The notes: generated by a model from the letters alone, not told the origin. A DNA stretch of 64,000 bases from Pedobacter gandavensis (GCF_014172405.1 NZ_WNXC01000001.1:930001-994000); one strand, 5' to 3'. Counted from the stretch's first letter, positions 35,070 to 44,795 are shown. A program made the numbers and translations.

Positions 35070-36539
35070 ATGAAACGCACACTGTATTTACTAATTCTTC
35101 TACTAACAATTTCAGGCTGCCAAATCCGTAACAAAGTTTCCTCGAAAAAAAGAGACTATAGTTTTCTAACGGACAGCTTACATATTGATCAACAATTAGA
35201 AAAATACAAGCTCCCGGGATTTAGCCTTGTTGTTTTTGAAAATTATAAGATTGTTTATTCCAAACAATTCGGACTGAAGTCGATGGATTCTCCAGAAAAG
35301 ATAGATGAAAACACCGCTTTTTCTACAGCTTCTATCGCCAAGCCAATCACGGCACTTCTTTGTTTTATCTTGGAAGAAAAAGGCTTAATCGATCTAAATG
35401 AGCCAATTGATAAGTCTTTAAAAAGATGGCACCTGCCAAAGAGCAAGTTTACGGAAAGTAATAGTCCAACCTGGAGACAATTCTTAAATCATACTGCTGG
35501 AACCACGCAGGAAGGTTTTGAAGATTATTATGAAGGCGACAAACTCCCTACTTTAGAAGAAAGTCTTTTGGGAAAAATACCGAGATATGACAAAGAAATC
35601 GATTTTCTATTCGAGCCAGGAACCAGTTGGCAATACAGTGGCGGCGGTTACACGATCATCCAAATGGCTTTGGAAGACACTTTCAACAAACCAATCGCAG
35701 CCCTCGCAAAACAATACATATTTTCTCCACTTGGCTTAAAATACACTACGATGATCCAGCCCAATGAAAAAGGATTTTTGACCAATGTAGCTTTGGTTCA
35801 CGACAAAGATGGAAAAGTAATCAAAACCGGCCTGCCAATCACACCTCAAGTTGGCCCATCCGGACTGTGGTCAACACCCACAGAATTAGCTGAGATCGCA
35901 ATAGAAATTCAAAATGCTTTGCGCAATAAAAACAACAAAGTAATTTCTCACCATGTGGCAAAAAACATGACGGATGTATCGGCTTTAAAAAAGGCTGTAG
36001 GCGGATGGAGCTACGGTTGGCAAAAATCCTTTGCTTACAATAATTATGACTGGTTTGCCTGCAACGGTTCCAACACTGGAGTTGGTGGTAATGTGATGGG
36101 GACAATGAAAGATGGAAACGGCTTTGCTTATCTTGCCAATGGAGAAAAGCCCAATCGTTTTCCTGTAATGGGACAAACACAAAACACAATCCTTTCCTTA
36201 ATGAATTGGAATGGACAGTTCCATAATGAAGGAGTTCAGGAAATACCAACTAGTTTAAAACAAAAACTCATCGAAACCTACAACGATTTCCTTTACGAAC
36301 AAGGAGCAGAAACTAAAATAGTGGAAAGAAACAACCGCCTTTTTGTAGAATCTGCAATATTGGATCATTTTAGAAGTAAAAACGACAATGAGTTGGTATA
36401 TCTGAAAAACGGATTTTTTAAAATCATGGATTATCCCAACTTATTAAAGTTCGAATTCAGCAATGGAAAGGTAAGTACTGTCATCTTGACAAGAGATCAC
36501 CTGAAAACTGAAATTCAAATTGATAACAAAGGAAAATAA
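35070..36539 (+). CDS. Serine hydrolase lipoprotein (class C beta-lactamase/DD-peptidase fold)
   Basis: 489 residues from the ATG at 35070; the frame is open from 34965, but only the later Met gives a signal (LLILLLTISGC, Cys17). The family motifs are SIAK (SxxK nucleophile and base) and QYSGGGY (YxN-like position with Ser-Gly). A GPSGLWSTPTELAEIA segment is typical of the PF00144 family. A C-terminal domain of about 120 residues follows the catalytic core. Members are peptidases, esterases or beta-lactamase-like; the substrate is unknown. It ends 9 bases before a degenerate tRNA-Lys 3' repeat. Confidence 0.85.
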   Translation: MKRTLYLLILLLTISGCQIRNKVSSKKRDYSFLTDSLHIDQQLEKYKLPGFSLVVFENYKIVYSKQFGLKSMDSPEKIDENTAFSTASIAKPITALLCFILEEKGLIDLNEPIDKSLKRWHLPKSKFTESNSPTWRQFLNHTAGTTQEGFEDYYEGDKLPTLEESLLGKIPRYDKEIDFLFEPGTSWQYSGGGYTIIQMALEDTFNKPIAALAKQYIFSPLGLKYTTMIQPNEKGFLTNVALVHDKDGKVIKTGLPITPQVGPSGLWSTPTELAEIAIEIQNALRNKNNKVISHHVAKNMTDVSALKKAVGGWSYGWQKSFAYNNYDWFACNGSNTGVGGNVMGTMKDGNGFAYLANGEKPNRFPVMGQTQNTILSLMNWNGQFHNEGVQEIPTSLKQKLIETYNDFLYEQGAETKIVERNNRLFVESAILDHFRSKNDNELVYLKNGFFKIMDYPNLLKFEFSNGKVSTVILTRDHLKTEIQIDNKGK

Positions 36540-36547
36540 CGAACAAA

Positions 36548-36597
36548 GTTCGAATCCCAACGGATCACAGAGCGGCTTAGAGAAATCTAAGCCGCTC
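36548..36597 (+). repeat. Degenerate copy of the tRNA-Lys 3' end and terminator
   Basis: GTTCGAATCCCA, then CGG and ATCACA, then TTAGAGAAATCT align with 31573-31623 (T-loop, acceptor 3' strand, discriminator and terminator) with a few mismatches and one missing base. The copy also forms its own better terminator (CAGAGCGGCTTAGA and its complement around GAAA). It could be a right attachment site of an old integrative element or the stump of a duplicated tRNA gene. Confidence 0.6.
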
Positions 36598-36617
36598 TGT
36601 GATTTACACCTTTAGTT

Positions 36618-37322
36618 CTATATTCCACCATCCCGTTTTTCAATATCATGAACTGTTCGGCTATACTTGTCGAATATCATTTCAAAAGGTTCATAATTGC
36701 TGGCTGGCTTCCATTTTTCTATTACGGTATGCGTATTTCCTTTCATAAACGTTTTGGAATCTATTAAAGCCCCTTTCCTACTGTCTTTAAATTCAAAATC
36801 AACTTTTGATCGTAAATACTTTTCAACCAGATCTGGTAGCGCTTTAAAGCCTATAGCATCACTTTTTATTCTTATTTTAAAGTTTTTCTGCTTGAAGGGA
36901 AATAACCTATTTAGCCTCCATGGGTTTTCCTTTTGAGTACATATTGGTAATTCATTTACAAAAATGATATACTCAGCGTAATCCTCATTTCTGGAGTCTG
37001 AATAAATAATGGTATCAATGCTATTCCATTTGATGAAACAAGAACAGTCAAATAAAGCCCTTTCAAAATTAATTCCATCTGAGTTAAAAATCAATTGGTT
37101 TCCATTAGGTGCTACATCACTACGAGGACTGAAACCAAAGAAGTACCCATAGGTCAATAGTAGCGGAATGATGATAAAAGCTCCAATGACGATCCAGCCA
37201 TAAAATGGAATGATTTCAATTTTATGAACTGCGAAATAAAGTAACGCACATCCTATTAGAAAGAAAATGATAAGCGGAATAGCAAGGATTATAACGGGAT
37301 TTCTTTCAATTATTCTCTTCAT
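36618..37322 (-). CDS. Two-helix membrane protein, unknown function
   Basis: 234 residues. Two transmembrane helices lie at about 9-31 and 42-63, followed by a soluble domain with alternating beta strands (NQLIFNSDGINFERALFD, CFIKWNSIDTIIYSD, YIIFVNELPIC), which looks like a PH-like or bacterial membrane-anchored beta domain. No family is named with confidence. It is AT-rich and sits right after the tRNA 3' repeat, convergent with the serine hydrolase. Confidence 0.65.
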   Translation of the reverse strand: MKRIIERNPVIILAIPLIIFFLIGCALLYFAVHKIEIIPFYGWIVIGAFIIIPLLLTYGYFFGFSPRSDVAPNGNQLIFNSDGINFERALFDCSCFIKWNSIDTIIYSDSRNEDYAEYIIFVNELPICTQKENPWRLNRLFPFKQKNFKIRIKSDAIGFKALPDLVEKYLRSKVDFEFKDSRKGALIDSKTFMKGNTHTVIEKWKPASNYEPFEMIFDKYSRTVHDIEKRDGGI

Positions 37323-37539
37323 AAAAATTCAATCTAGTGTACTAGATGCAGCAATCTACAAAACTAAAGCAACCTACAGAAAATGTGGTTGCTTCAATTA
37401 TTGAAAAATCGAGATCTAGATGATGGATTGATGATAAGGCTGCAATATAGGTTTCAGACAATGAGAGAAAAATTATTTCAAAATTTAAAATGAAATTAAA
37501 AAGGATCAACAAAAAACCACACATAAAGTCAAATAAAAT

Positions 37540-37716
37540 CAATTGAAACAGTATAGTACTACTAAAAATCATTACGTTTGCTATTACAATCAACACGAAA
37601 ATATTATTCTTCATTTACAAAATGGACAGCTCCAAAGCGCAACAGAATTACTTGCAAAAAATAATTTAGTAGACATTGATGCACTTGTTAATTGGCTAAA
37701 ATCTAACGATAAATAA
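37540..37716 (+). pseudogene. C-terminal remnant of a lost gene in a 480-bp gap
   Basis: Plus strand, no start codon. A 58-codon open stretch ends in the protein-like sequence NGQLQSATELLAKNNLVDID followed by ALVNWLKSNDK and a stop at 37714. The helical wording and the absence of an ATG suggest the tail of a broken gene. The 37323-37540 part of the gap shows nothing convincing. A 90-codon open frame on the other strand (37342-37614) overlaps it and was not accepted. Confidence 0.3.
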
Positions 37717-37802
37717 AACACCAATTTCGATACAATGGACATCAATCCTATTGTTCCAACAATCTAATAAAAACCATCAAACATAAACTACAACAAGCTA
37801 TA

Positions 37803-38891
37803 ATGAAAAAAATCCTATTACTTTCCCTAATATTCTCTTTTGTATTCTCAAATTTTTGTGATGCACAAAATCCAATCCAAAGCGAGCAAATAGACACCGA
37901 GTTTTTCATACCTATTGAAAAGTCAAACCTATATACAAGAGTTGTTGGTAATCCTGACAAACCTATAATTATAACACTTCACGGTGGACCAGGTGCTTTT
38001 AACGTAGACCACGAATTTTATAGAGACGTTTTTGAAAAAGATTATTTGATGGTCTATTTTGACCAAAGAGGATGTGGTAAATCTGAGGAATGGAAAGATA
38101 AAACGATGCTCACAACCACGCAATTTGTGAAAGATTTAGACCATGTGGTAGATTATGTGAAAAATAAGTATCCAAACAAAAAGATAAACCTTTTAGGTTC
38201 TTCTTGGGGTGGAATGTACGGTTTTTTGTATTTGATAAAACATCAAGAAAAAATCAATTCTTTTATTAGCAATTCAGGTACTGCAAATATCCAACACAAT
38301 ACGCTTGCTTTAATCAAACACGAAAAACAATTAGCGAATACACTCCTCAAGAAAACCAATGATTCTACCAAAATAAACAGATATAATGAAATTCTGAAAA
38401 AGTTGGACACCATAGAAAAAAGTGGGTTTAAAGAAACTTTCTTTGTTGATATGAATACGATTAGATATGAATTTCCAAAAGAACTGGGATTTGATGTTTA
38501 TTGGGCTCAACCTAAAAAGAAAGCAAAAATTGATGCGTTGCTGAAAGACCCAGGTTTCTATACCAGAAATAAATATACACCAGAGCTTTTAGAAAAAGTT
38601 ATGTCAAGATTTGAATACGTCAATGAAGCTTTTCACGGTCAGGAAGCCTACAATAACCTTAATATATTAAACGAACTTGCCATTGTTAAAACTCCTGTCT
38701 TAGTGATTCAAGGAGAATTTGACTATGCCATTGGCGTAGAATCGGGCAAAATGATTTATAAAGCACTGAAAAATATTCCTAAGAAAGATAAACAACTGGT
38801 TTATATCAAAAATGCTTCTCACAACGTACCAGCCGAAGCTCCTGAAGAATTATATCAGTCATTAACTGCTTTTTTTAAGAAACATAATTAA
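37803..38891 (+). CDS. Alpha/beta hydrolase (proline-iminopeptidase-like), exported
   Basis: 362 residues with a signal peptide (cleavage near CDA-Q, residue 22). The oxyanion motif is HGGPGAF, the next strand is VYFDQRGCGKSE, and the nucleophile elbow is LLGSSWGGMYG (Ser in GSSWGG). The C-terminal part has VIQGEFDYAIG (acid Asp) and NASHNVP (catalytic His). This is the S33 peptidase/hydrolase family; the preferred substrate is not clear. The gene is AT-rich compared with its neighbours and could be a transferred gene. Confidence 0.85.
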   Translation: MKKILLLSLIFSFVFSNFCDAQNPIQSEQIDTEFFIPIEKSNLYTRVVGNPDKPIIITLHGGPGAFNVDHEFYRDVFEKDYLMVYFDQRGCGKSEEWKDKTMLTTTQFVKDLDHVVDYVKNKYPNKKINLLGSSWGGMYGFLYLIKHQEKINSFISNSGTANIQHNTLALIKHEKQLANTLLKKTNDSTKINRYNEILKKLDTIEKSGFKETFFVDMNTIRYEFPKELGFDVYWAQPKKKAKIDALLKDPGFYTRNKYTPELLEKVMSRFEYVNEAFHGQEAYNNLNILNELAIVKTPVLVIQGEFDYAIGVESGKMIYKALKNIPKKDKQLVYIKNASHNVPAEAPEELYQSLTAFFKKHN

Positions 38892-38917
38892 ACAAAATTT
38901 AAAATCAAAATGCAAAG

Positions 38918-38947
38918 AAGGCCATTAATCGCATGATTAATGGCCTT
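38918..38947. terminator. Bidirectional terminator
   Basis: AAGGCCATTAATC and its complement around GCAT form a perfect 13-bp stem followed by T4, between the convergent hydrolase and GNAT genes. Confidence 0.8.
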
Positions 38948-38961
38948 TTAAATCATCTATT

Positions 38962-39411
38962 TTACCCCTTACCTCCCATTTGTTTGAATAAAATAACAAA
39001 GGGTAGCGCATGCACATAGTCAAGCTTTTCATAGAATTTCATCGATGGCATATACTTATGGGTCATTAGCGTGATGGTGCTTAAACCATTTTCAAGGGCG
39101 TACTGTTCTGCATAGTTCATTAAAGCTTTTCCGTAGCCCTTACCTTGAGAATTAGGGACGATAAATAACTCATCAATATAAAGTTGTCGCCCTGTCCACC
39201 AGGTCTTCGTATGCGCAAACATAGCACCTGAAAAAACATCATTATCATATAAAATAAAGCCTTTAAATTGGGCTGAAGAATAGTACTCAGCTAAATAATT
39301 TAAAGCATCTTTAAGATCCCATTGATAGTTCCATGGGGCCTGATTGTAGGTTTGCACAAATATTTGCGCACAATTTTCAATATCGTTTTCGGTTACTGGT
39401 TGAATGGTCAT
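38962..39411 (-). CDS. GNAT-family N-acetyltransferase
   Basis: 149 residues. The acetyl-CoA site is in VPNSQGKGYGKALMNYAEQYA (Q/RxxGxG/A type), preceded by the strand YIDELFIV. The N-terminal half (DIENCAQIFVQTYNQAPWNY) is typical of small GNAT enzymes. It transfers an acyl group from a CoA donor to an amine; the acceptor is unknown. It lies 21 bp after the NRPS gene in the same direction, so it may modify the NRPS product or simply be co-transcribed. Confidence 0.85.
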   Translation of the reverse strand: MTIQPVTENDIENCAQIFVQTYNQAPWNYQWDLKDALNYLAEYYSSAQFKGFILYDNDVFSGAMFAHTKTWWTGRQLYIDELFIVPNSQGKGYGKALMNYAEQYALENGLSTITLMTHKYMPSMKFYEKLDYVHALPFVILFKQMGGKG

Positions 39412-39432
39412 GGCCTCAGATTTAGCACAACA

Positions 39433-42120
39433 TTAACAGTTATTTAAAGCTTCTTGTAATTTCTGCCCAAATTCCTGAGCATGAGGATCATGTAGCATCG
39501 TAGCATGATCTCCCGGAACATCATAGACCTTTACTCCTTTTATGGCATATTTATTCCAACTTAAAGATTTTATATCGTCTACAAAATAAACCCTATTTTT
39601 AGCTTTAAAAAGGTAAACAAAATTATTAAATGGCTCCAGGTTATACGCTTTAAAAGCTTCCTGGTGTTTTTGATTAATCGCATTGATTTGACTGTAGACC
39701 CCCTCCTTCTTTGGATCTTTTCGTAAACCGACCCGATATATCAATTTACGCAGCCCTTTTGTGAATAAGTTATATTGGTAATTTAAGGTACTTGAAGGAT
39801 CCTTAAGAAAGGATTTAAAAATCCAGAGCAGTTTAGGAAATTGTCGTTTAATTTTCCTTGGTAATTTTACCCGCCATGACTTAGCATAAAAGACATTCTC
39901 TGCATCTGTATCAAAAATCCCAAGCATCTTCAGCTCCTTTCCAAGGGAAGCAAATTGTTTAGCCATCTCTATCGCTACATACCCGCCAAAAGAATAACCT
40001 GCTACGGCATAAGGACCATTGGGATTATGTGCTATAATTTCACTAACATAATGACTGGCAATATCAGCCAGAGTTTCAGTATGCTGATTAGTTCCATTCA
40101 GGTCTGCAGGCTGAAGGCCATAAAGTGGCTGTTCCGCATCTACATATTTTGCAAGGTCTTTAAAACTCAAAACATAGAGACCATCCCCATGTATGATGTA
40201 TAAAGGCATTTTACTTCCTGTGGCTTTAATGGGAATCAGTGAATGCGACTTCTTCTCTTCCTCTTTATCACTTATAGATGCCAATAAGCCTGCAATAGTT
40301 GGCGTTTTAAATAGACTTTCCAGGGGAAGTTTTATACCGGTTTTCCATTCAAATTGAGACATAATATGCAGGCCCATAAGAGAATGTCCACCTAGTTCAA
40401 AAAAGTCATCTTCAATACCAATATTTTCAAGGCTAAACACGTCTTGCCAAATGGCAACCATTATTTTCTCCTGAGGAGTAACGGCCTCCTTATGTGATTT
40501 GGAAACCTCAGTTGGAATTTCCAGATCCAATAAAGCTTTTCTATCCACCTTACCATTAATATTTAGGGGAAGACTTTGTAGCTCCAGCCATATCGCAGGA
40601 ACCATATAATCTGGCAATCTTTGCTTTAAATAATCGACATTGGCATGCTTATCGAATTTCCCGGCAGGAACGACATAACAGATCAAGTCCTTCTGACCAG
40701 TTTTATTCATTTTTGCAAGCACTACAGCAGCTTTTAAATTCGCTGATTGATTCAATAAGTGCTCAATTTCTCCAAGCTCAACTCTAAATCCGTGAATTTT
40801 AACCTGATCATCTTTTCTGCCAATAAACTCCATGTTCATTCCAGGCAACATTCGGCCATGATCCCCTGTTCGGTACATTATCCCACCATAATCCTTATTG
40901 AAGGGATCTGGCACAAAAGAAGCCTTTGTTTTTTCTGCATTGTTTGCATAACCTCGCGCTACCCCTACACCACCGATAAATAGTTCTCCTATCTCACCAA
41001 TTGGCACAGGTTGCAGTTGGTCATTAAGTATGTAAAAGAAATTATTGGCAATAGGTTTACCATACGGAATGCTAATCCAGCTGGATTCTATTTTTTCAAT
41101 GGGGAAATAATTCGACCATACCGTTGCTTCTGTAGCCCCGCCCAGACTGATTACCGCAGCTGCCGGAAAAAAATGCTTAATTCTATCCGGTAGGCTCACT
41201 GGAATCCAATCCCCACTCAAAAACACCAACCTTAAATGATGCTGTTTATAGTCAACATCAGTTGACTCCAGTTCTCTAATCAGGTAGTCAAATGTAGAGG
41301 GTACCGAATCCCAAAAAGTAATCTCATAATCCTGGAGCATCTGCAACAATTTATTAAGATCATTTACCTGTTCCTGTGCTGCAATCACTAATGATCCACC
41401 AGCAGATAAAATTCCAAATATATCATACACAGAAAGGTCAAAACACATGGAAGTGACGAAAAGTAAACGATCATTTACTCCAACATGAAAGCTGTTATTT
41501 ACCCATTGAATCAGGTTTACGGCAGAATGATGCGCGATCATTACACCTTTAGGTTTACCGGTTGAGCCGGAGGTATAAATGGTATAAGCCAATTGCTGAC
41601 TATCGATAGATAAGTCGAGATTGTGCGCACTGTACTCATTTAAGACTAAATCACGAACATTTAATATTTTTAAATCTGGCATCAGCACACTTACTTGATC
41701 AGTACCACCAGACACCAATAAGCTTACTGCAGAGTTTGAAAGGATGTAGTGTTGTCTTTCGATTGGATAGTGGGGATCAACAGGTACGTAGGCTCCACCG
41801 GCTTTAAGTATGGCATACATGCCAATAATCATGTCAAAATTTCGTTCGGTCAGCAGTCCTACATTATCACCGGGTTTGACACCCAATTCGATAATCCTCC
41901 TTGCCAGCTGATTGGACTTTTCATTAACCGCTCTATAAGTTAATGACTCATCTCCTAGCATCAAAGCTACATGATCCGGAGTTCTCAAAACTTGCTCTTC
42001 AAACAGGACATGAAGCGTTTTAAGTTTAGGATAAGGAGTGATCGTATTATTAAATAAAATTAGTTCCCGCATTTCTTCATCTGTAATCATAGATCCAGCA
42101 TGAAATAATTTATCAGACAT
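39433..42120 (-). CDS. Stand-alone NRPS module: adenylation-thiolation-thioesterase, no condensation domain
   Basis: 895 residues. Domains in order: adenylation (about 25-520; core motif YTIYTSGSTGKPKG, RTGDHGRMLPGMNMEFIGRKD, NINGKVDR), thiolation (FFELGGHSLMG, the pantetheinylated Ser) and thioesterase (GYSFGGYVAIEMAK). There is no condensation or epimerisation domain and no oxidase insertion. Hand alignment of the specificity residues gives about D-L-Y-D-F-S-L-V-W-K, closest in my memory to cysteine-type codes (DLYNLSLIWK) but with Asp in place of Asn at position 278. The module should load one amino acid and release or oligomerise it via the thioesterase. A GNAT gene follows. No PPTase or transporter of the pathway is adjacent. 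Confidence 0.88.
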   Translation of the reverse strand: MSDKLFHAGSMITDEEMRELILFNNTITPYPKLKTLHVLFEEQVLRTPDHVALMLGDESLTYRAVNEKSNQLARRIIELGVKPGDNVGLLTERNFDMIIGMYAILKAGGAYVPVDPHYPIERQHYILSNSAVSLLVSGGTDQVSVLMPDLKILNVRDLVLNEYSAHNLDLSIDSQQLAYTIYTSGSTGKPKGVMIAHHSAVNLIQWVNNSFHVGVNDRLLFVTSMCFDLSVYDIFGILSAGGSLVIAAQEQVNDLNKLLQMLQDYEITFWDSVPSTFDYLIRELESTDVDYKQHHLRLVFLSGDWIPVSLPDRIKHFFPAAAVISLGGATEATVWSNYFPIEKIESSWISIPYGKPIANNFFYILNDQLQPVPIGEIGELFIGGVGVARGYANNAEKTKASFVPDPFNKDYGGIMYRTGDHGRMLPGMNMEFIGRKDDQVKIHGFRVELGEIEHLLNQSANLKAAVVLAKMNKTGQKDLICYVVPAGKFDKHANVDYLKQRLPDYMVPAIWLELQSLPLNINGKVDRKALLDLEIPTEVSKSHKEAVTPQEKIMVAIWQDVFSLENIGIEDDFFELGGHSLMGLHIMSQFEWKTGIKLPLESLFKTPTIAGLLASISDKEEEKKSHSLIPIKATGSKMPLYIIHGDGLYVLSFKDLAKYVDAEQPLYGLQPADLNGTNQHTETLADIASHYVSEIIAHNPNGPYAVAGYSFGGYVAIEMAKQFASLGKELKMLGIFDTDAENVFYAKSWRVKLPRKIKRQFPKLLWIFKSFLKDPSSTLNYQYNLFTKGLRKLIYRVGLRKDPKKEGVYSQINAINQKHQEAFKAYNLEPFNNFVYLFKAKNRVYFVDDIKSLSWNKYAIKGVKVYDVPGDHATMLHDPHAQEFGQKLQEALNNC

Positions 42121-42304
42121 TCACTCAATAGTTAATGATGATTAAACACAAAAATTTGACCAATTTTTAACTGATAACAGATTGCAATAGAGAACTGTTT
42201 TCAAATACTTCAATCATTGAAGAAGGATATTTTTAGACGGCACTCCGTTTAAAAAAAATTACCAGGAAAATTTATTAACTTATGAAACCTTTAACGCCCA
42301 ACTT

Positions 42305-43543
42305 ATGAGAAGTATATTCTTAATCTTATTCTTTTTATCTACTTCAATTGCAGCTCTTGCACAGTTTACGATAACTGGCAAAGTAATAAATGTGGTAGAT
42401 AGAAAACCTCTGGAAAGTGCCACCGTGTTTTTAAATAAAACGAATTATGGAACAAAAACAGCTAAGGACGGTAGTTTCACAATTTATAATGTTCAACCTG
42501 GTCATTATGAGCTTATGGTTTCCATGATAAGCTTCAAAACTTATAGTGTTCCAATATCGGTGCAGTCTGATACAAAAGTACCAACGATTGCCATAGAGGA
42601 GAAAAGAAATCAATTAAATGAAGTTGTGATCATGAGCGCTAAAAAGCCAGGTAGTAAATACATGGATATGTTTAAGCGAGAGCTATTAGGTAATTCAAAA
42701 TTAGGCAGACAATGTCGCATCATTAATCCGGGAGTGATCCAACTTAACTTCGATCGAAAAGAAAATAACCTCAGGGCCTACACAACGGATTTTATGGTAA
42801 TTGAGAATAAAGCCCTTGGATATCGTTTGAAGTATTTGGTTGAAGATTTTGAACGGAATGAAAAAACGGAAATTATATCCTATGTAGGCTACGTTTTATT
42901 TGAAACGATGGAGGGCAATGATCAGGAACGCCGGGACTGGAATAAAAATCGTCTTGAAGTATATACTGGTTCATTGCAACACTTTCTTAGATCTGTGATC
43001 GGAGAGAATATTAACAGAGCAGGAGAACCTGGTTTTTTAGTCGCTGCAGGCACCCGATCACCCAATAGGCTTTGGAACAAGATACCTCGGCAACCTCGCT
43101 ATATTGAAGTATTAGATACGACAAAGTGGACAGCAGAACAGATCGCGCAGGTAACCGATCAAAAGGGCTTATATGCGCTTCTAATAAACAACGATGTCAA
43201 CTATATTAAAAAGTGGAAAAATATAATTATACACGGTGCAAAAGGCTTAGAAAGGATCAAAGCTGATACCAGCGAATTTAAAAACTCGTTATATATAACT
43301 TATATTAAAGATATCCCCCATAAGCTGGGGAAAGATAATTCCCATATAGAAGAATCTTTCAAGCCTACAGCTGAGATGAATAAAATGGCTAGTTTGATTT
43401 CCATTTTTGATGACCATGTTTTCTTTGACCGGAATGGGAACATCCTTAACCCTATGAATTTAAAATTGGAGCAACGCTGGGCCAAACTGCGTCTCGGTGA
43501 TCTGCTGCCTATTGACTATTTGCCAGATACCGATACTAAGTAG
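42305..43543 (+). CDS. Exported protein with carboxypeptidase-regulatory-like domain
   Basis: 412 residues. The signal peptide (cleavage near ALA-Q, residue 20) is followed by a carboxypeptidase-regulatory (CarbopepD_reg_2) domain of about 85 residues (ITGKVINVVDRKPLESATVF, GSFTIYNVQPGHYEL), then a region NQLNEVVIMSAKK like a TonB receptor linker. The rest (about 110-412) is soluble-looking with long charged segments and no barrel; it resembles the DUF5686-like periplasmic proteins of Bacteroidota. Role unknown. It is divergent from the NRPS gene and convergent with the MFS gene. Confidence 0.8.
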   Translation: MRSIFLILFFLSTSIAALAQFTITGKVINVVDRKPLESATVFLNKTNYGTKTAKDGSFTIYNVQPGHYELMVSMISFKTYSVPISVQSDTKVPTIAIEEKRNQLNEVVIMSAKKPGSKYMDMFKRELLGNSKLGRQCRIINPGVIQLNFDRKENNLRAYTTDFMVIENKALGYRLKYLVEDFERNEKTEIISYVGYVLFETMEGNDQERRDWNKNRLEVYTGSLQHFLRSVIGENINRAGEPGFLVAAGTRSPNRLWNKIPRQPRYIEVLDTTKWTAEQIAQVTDQKGLYALLINNDVNYIKKWKNIIIHGAKGLERIKADTSEFKNSLYITYIKDIPHKLGKDNSHIEESFKPTAEMNKMASLISIFDDHVFFDRNGNILNPMNLKLEQRWAKLRLGDLLPIDYLPDTDTK

Positions 43544-43553
43544 ATTAAGGAAT

Positions 43554-44795
43554 TTAATTTTTATCCGCAACGAACTGATTATTTGATTCAACAACCACCG
43601 GAATTAAATTATTCTTCCTCATACGCTTTAGAATAAGGAAGAAAATAATTACAAATATTAACCCTGCTATCGCCTCTGCGGAAAGCATGTACCTGCTACC
43701 GAACATATCATGTGTCCAGCCATTGAAAGTAGTCATATATACCACTGGCAAATTACCCAAAGAGGACATTAAAGAATATTTGGTGGCTACATTTTTTTTG
43801 CCAATTACAAAAAATATAATCGCGGTAAAAGCAGTATACATCAATCCCGTACAAAGCCCATAAGCGAGCACACCCACAATATAAGTTGCCGGATAATAAG
43901 GAAACACCGCTATCAAAATAGTAACCAGGGCACAAACAACGCCACTACCCAAATAGGCATTCCAAACACCCCATCGGTCTGTAATCACACCACCTGCCAG
44001 GCAACCTATGGCACTCACACCGCCACACAATAATCCAGTAACAAGTACAACGGTATCTGCATCAGTATTCCAGTCTTTTGCCACCGCCGACCATAAATTT
44101 GCCATAGCACCAGTTCCAATCGGCATAACAATTAGTATCATGACAAATAGTGCAACGGGTAATTTTATCATGGATAACATATCTTTGCCCATTCCCTTTA
44201 TTTCCTGTGCTAGGGTTTGCTCTTTAACATGCGGAATGTCTTTGATCAGCAGGATAACCATTGCAAATAAAAGGGAGGCTATACCTAAAACGATACTTGC
44301 AAGCTTCAGGTTGTAATGCGTAGCAAGCCACAAACCGGCACCTCCGCCCAAGCCCGTGCTGGCAAGACTACCTGCCTGATACCATCCGGAAGCCCTTCCT
44401 TTTCTATTTTCTTTAATTCGCTTTGCCATAAAGCCATTAACAGGCAGTACCGTAAACGTAGCCGTCACTTGCGATACAAAAACAACTGCTGAAAGTAAAG
44501 GAGCGTCTTTTAGGGTAAAGGGAATAAAACTAAGTATTAACAATGAAGCAACGCAGGCCAATAAACCTAGCCAATACCACTTATGTAAACTAAGTGATAA
44601 ATCTACTATCGGTCCCCAAACGAAACGCCATAAGTTAGCCGAAATTCCTATGGCAACAATCCCTGCTGTTAATGCTACAGGAAATCCGTTACGCGTTAGC
44701 AAAAAAGGCAATGCTACCGTTACAAAGCCCTGGCTAATCCCCATAGGCATAATGAGGAAAAACATGTAGAACGGCTTTGTATATGGCGCTTCCAT
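43554..44795 (-). CDS. MFS transporter
   Basis: 413 residues, twelve transmembrane helices in two halves with a cytoplasmic loop between (about 190-215). Motif-A-like WGPIVDLSLSLHKW lies between helices 2 and 3, and the counterpart VITDRWGVWNAYLG in the second half. The N-terminal wording (MPMGISQGFVTVALPFLL) is like the AmpG/PAT-type branch. Substrate unknown. It is convergent with the carboxypeptidase-regulatory gene; the two nearly touch (11 bp). Confidence 0.85.
   Translation of the reverse strand: MEAPYTKPFYMFFLIMPMGISQGFVTVALPFLLTRNGFPVALTAGIVAIGISANLWRFVWGPIVDLSLSLHKWYWLGLLACVASLLILSFIPFTLKDAPLLSAVVFVSQVTATFTVLPVNGFMAKRIKENRKGRASGWYQAGSLASTGLGGGAGLWLATHYNLKLASIVLGIASLLFAMVILLIKDIPHVKEQTLAQEIKGMGKDMLSMIKLPVALFVMILIVMPIGTGAMANLWSAVAKDWNTDADTVVLVTGLLCGGVSAIGCLAGGVITDRWGVWNAYLGSGVVCALVTILIAVFPYYPATYIVGVLAYGLCTGLMYTAFTAIIFFVIGKKNVATKYSLMSSLGNLPVVYMTTFNGWTHDMFGSRYMLSAEAIAGLIFVIIFFLILKRMRKNNLIPVVVESNNQFVADKN

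Noticed and set aside
37342..37614. 90-codon minus-strand hydrophobic ORF
   Set aside because: It overlaps a more protein-like remnant on the other strand and has low-complexity AT-rich composition.
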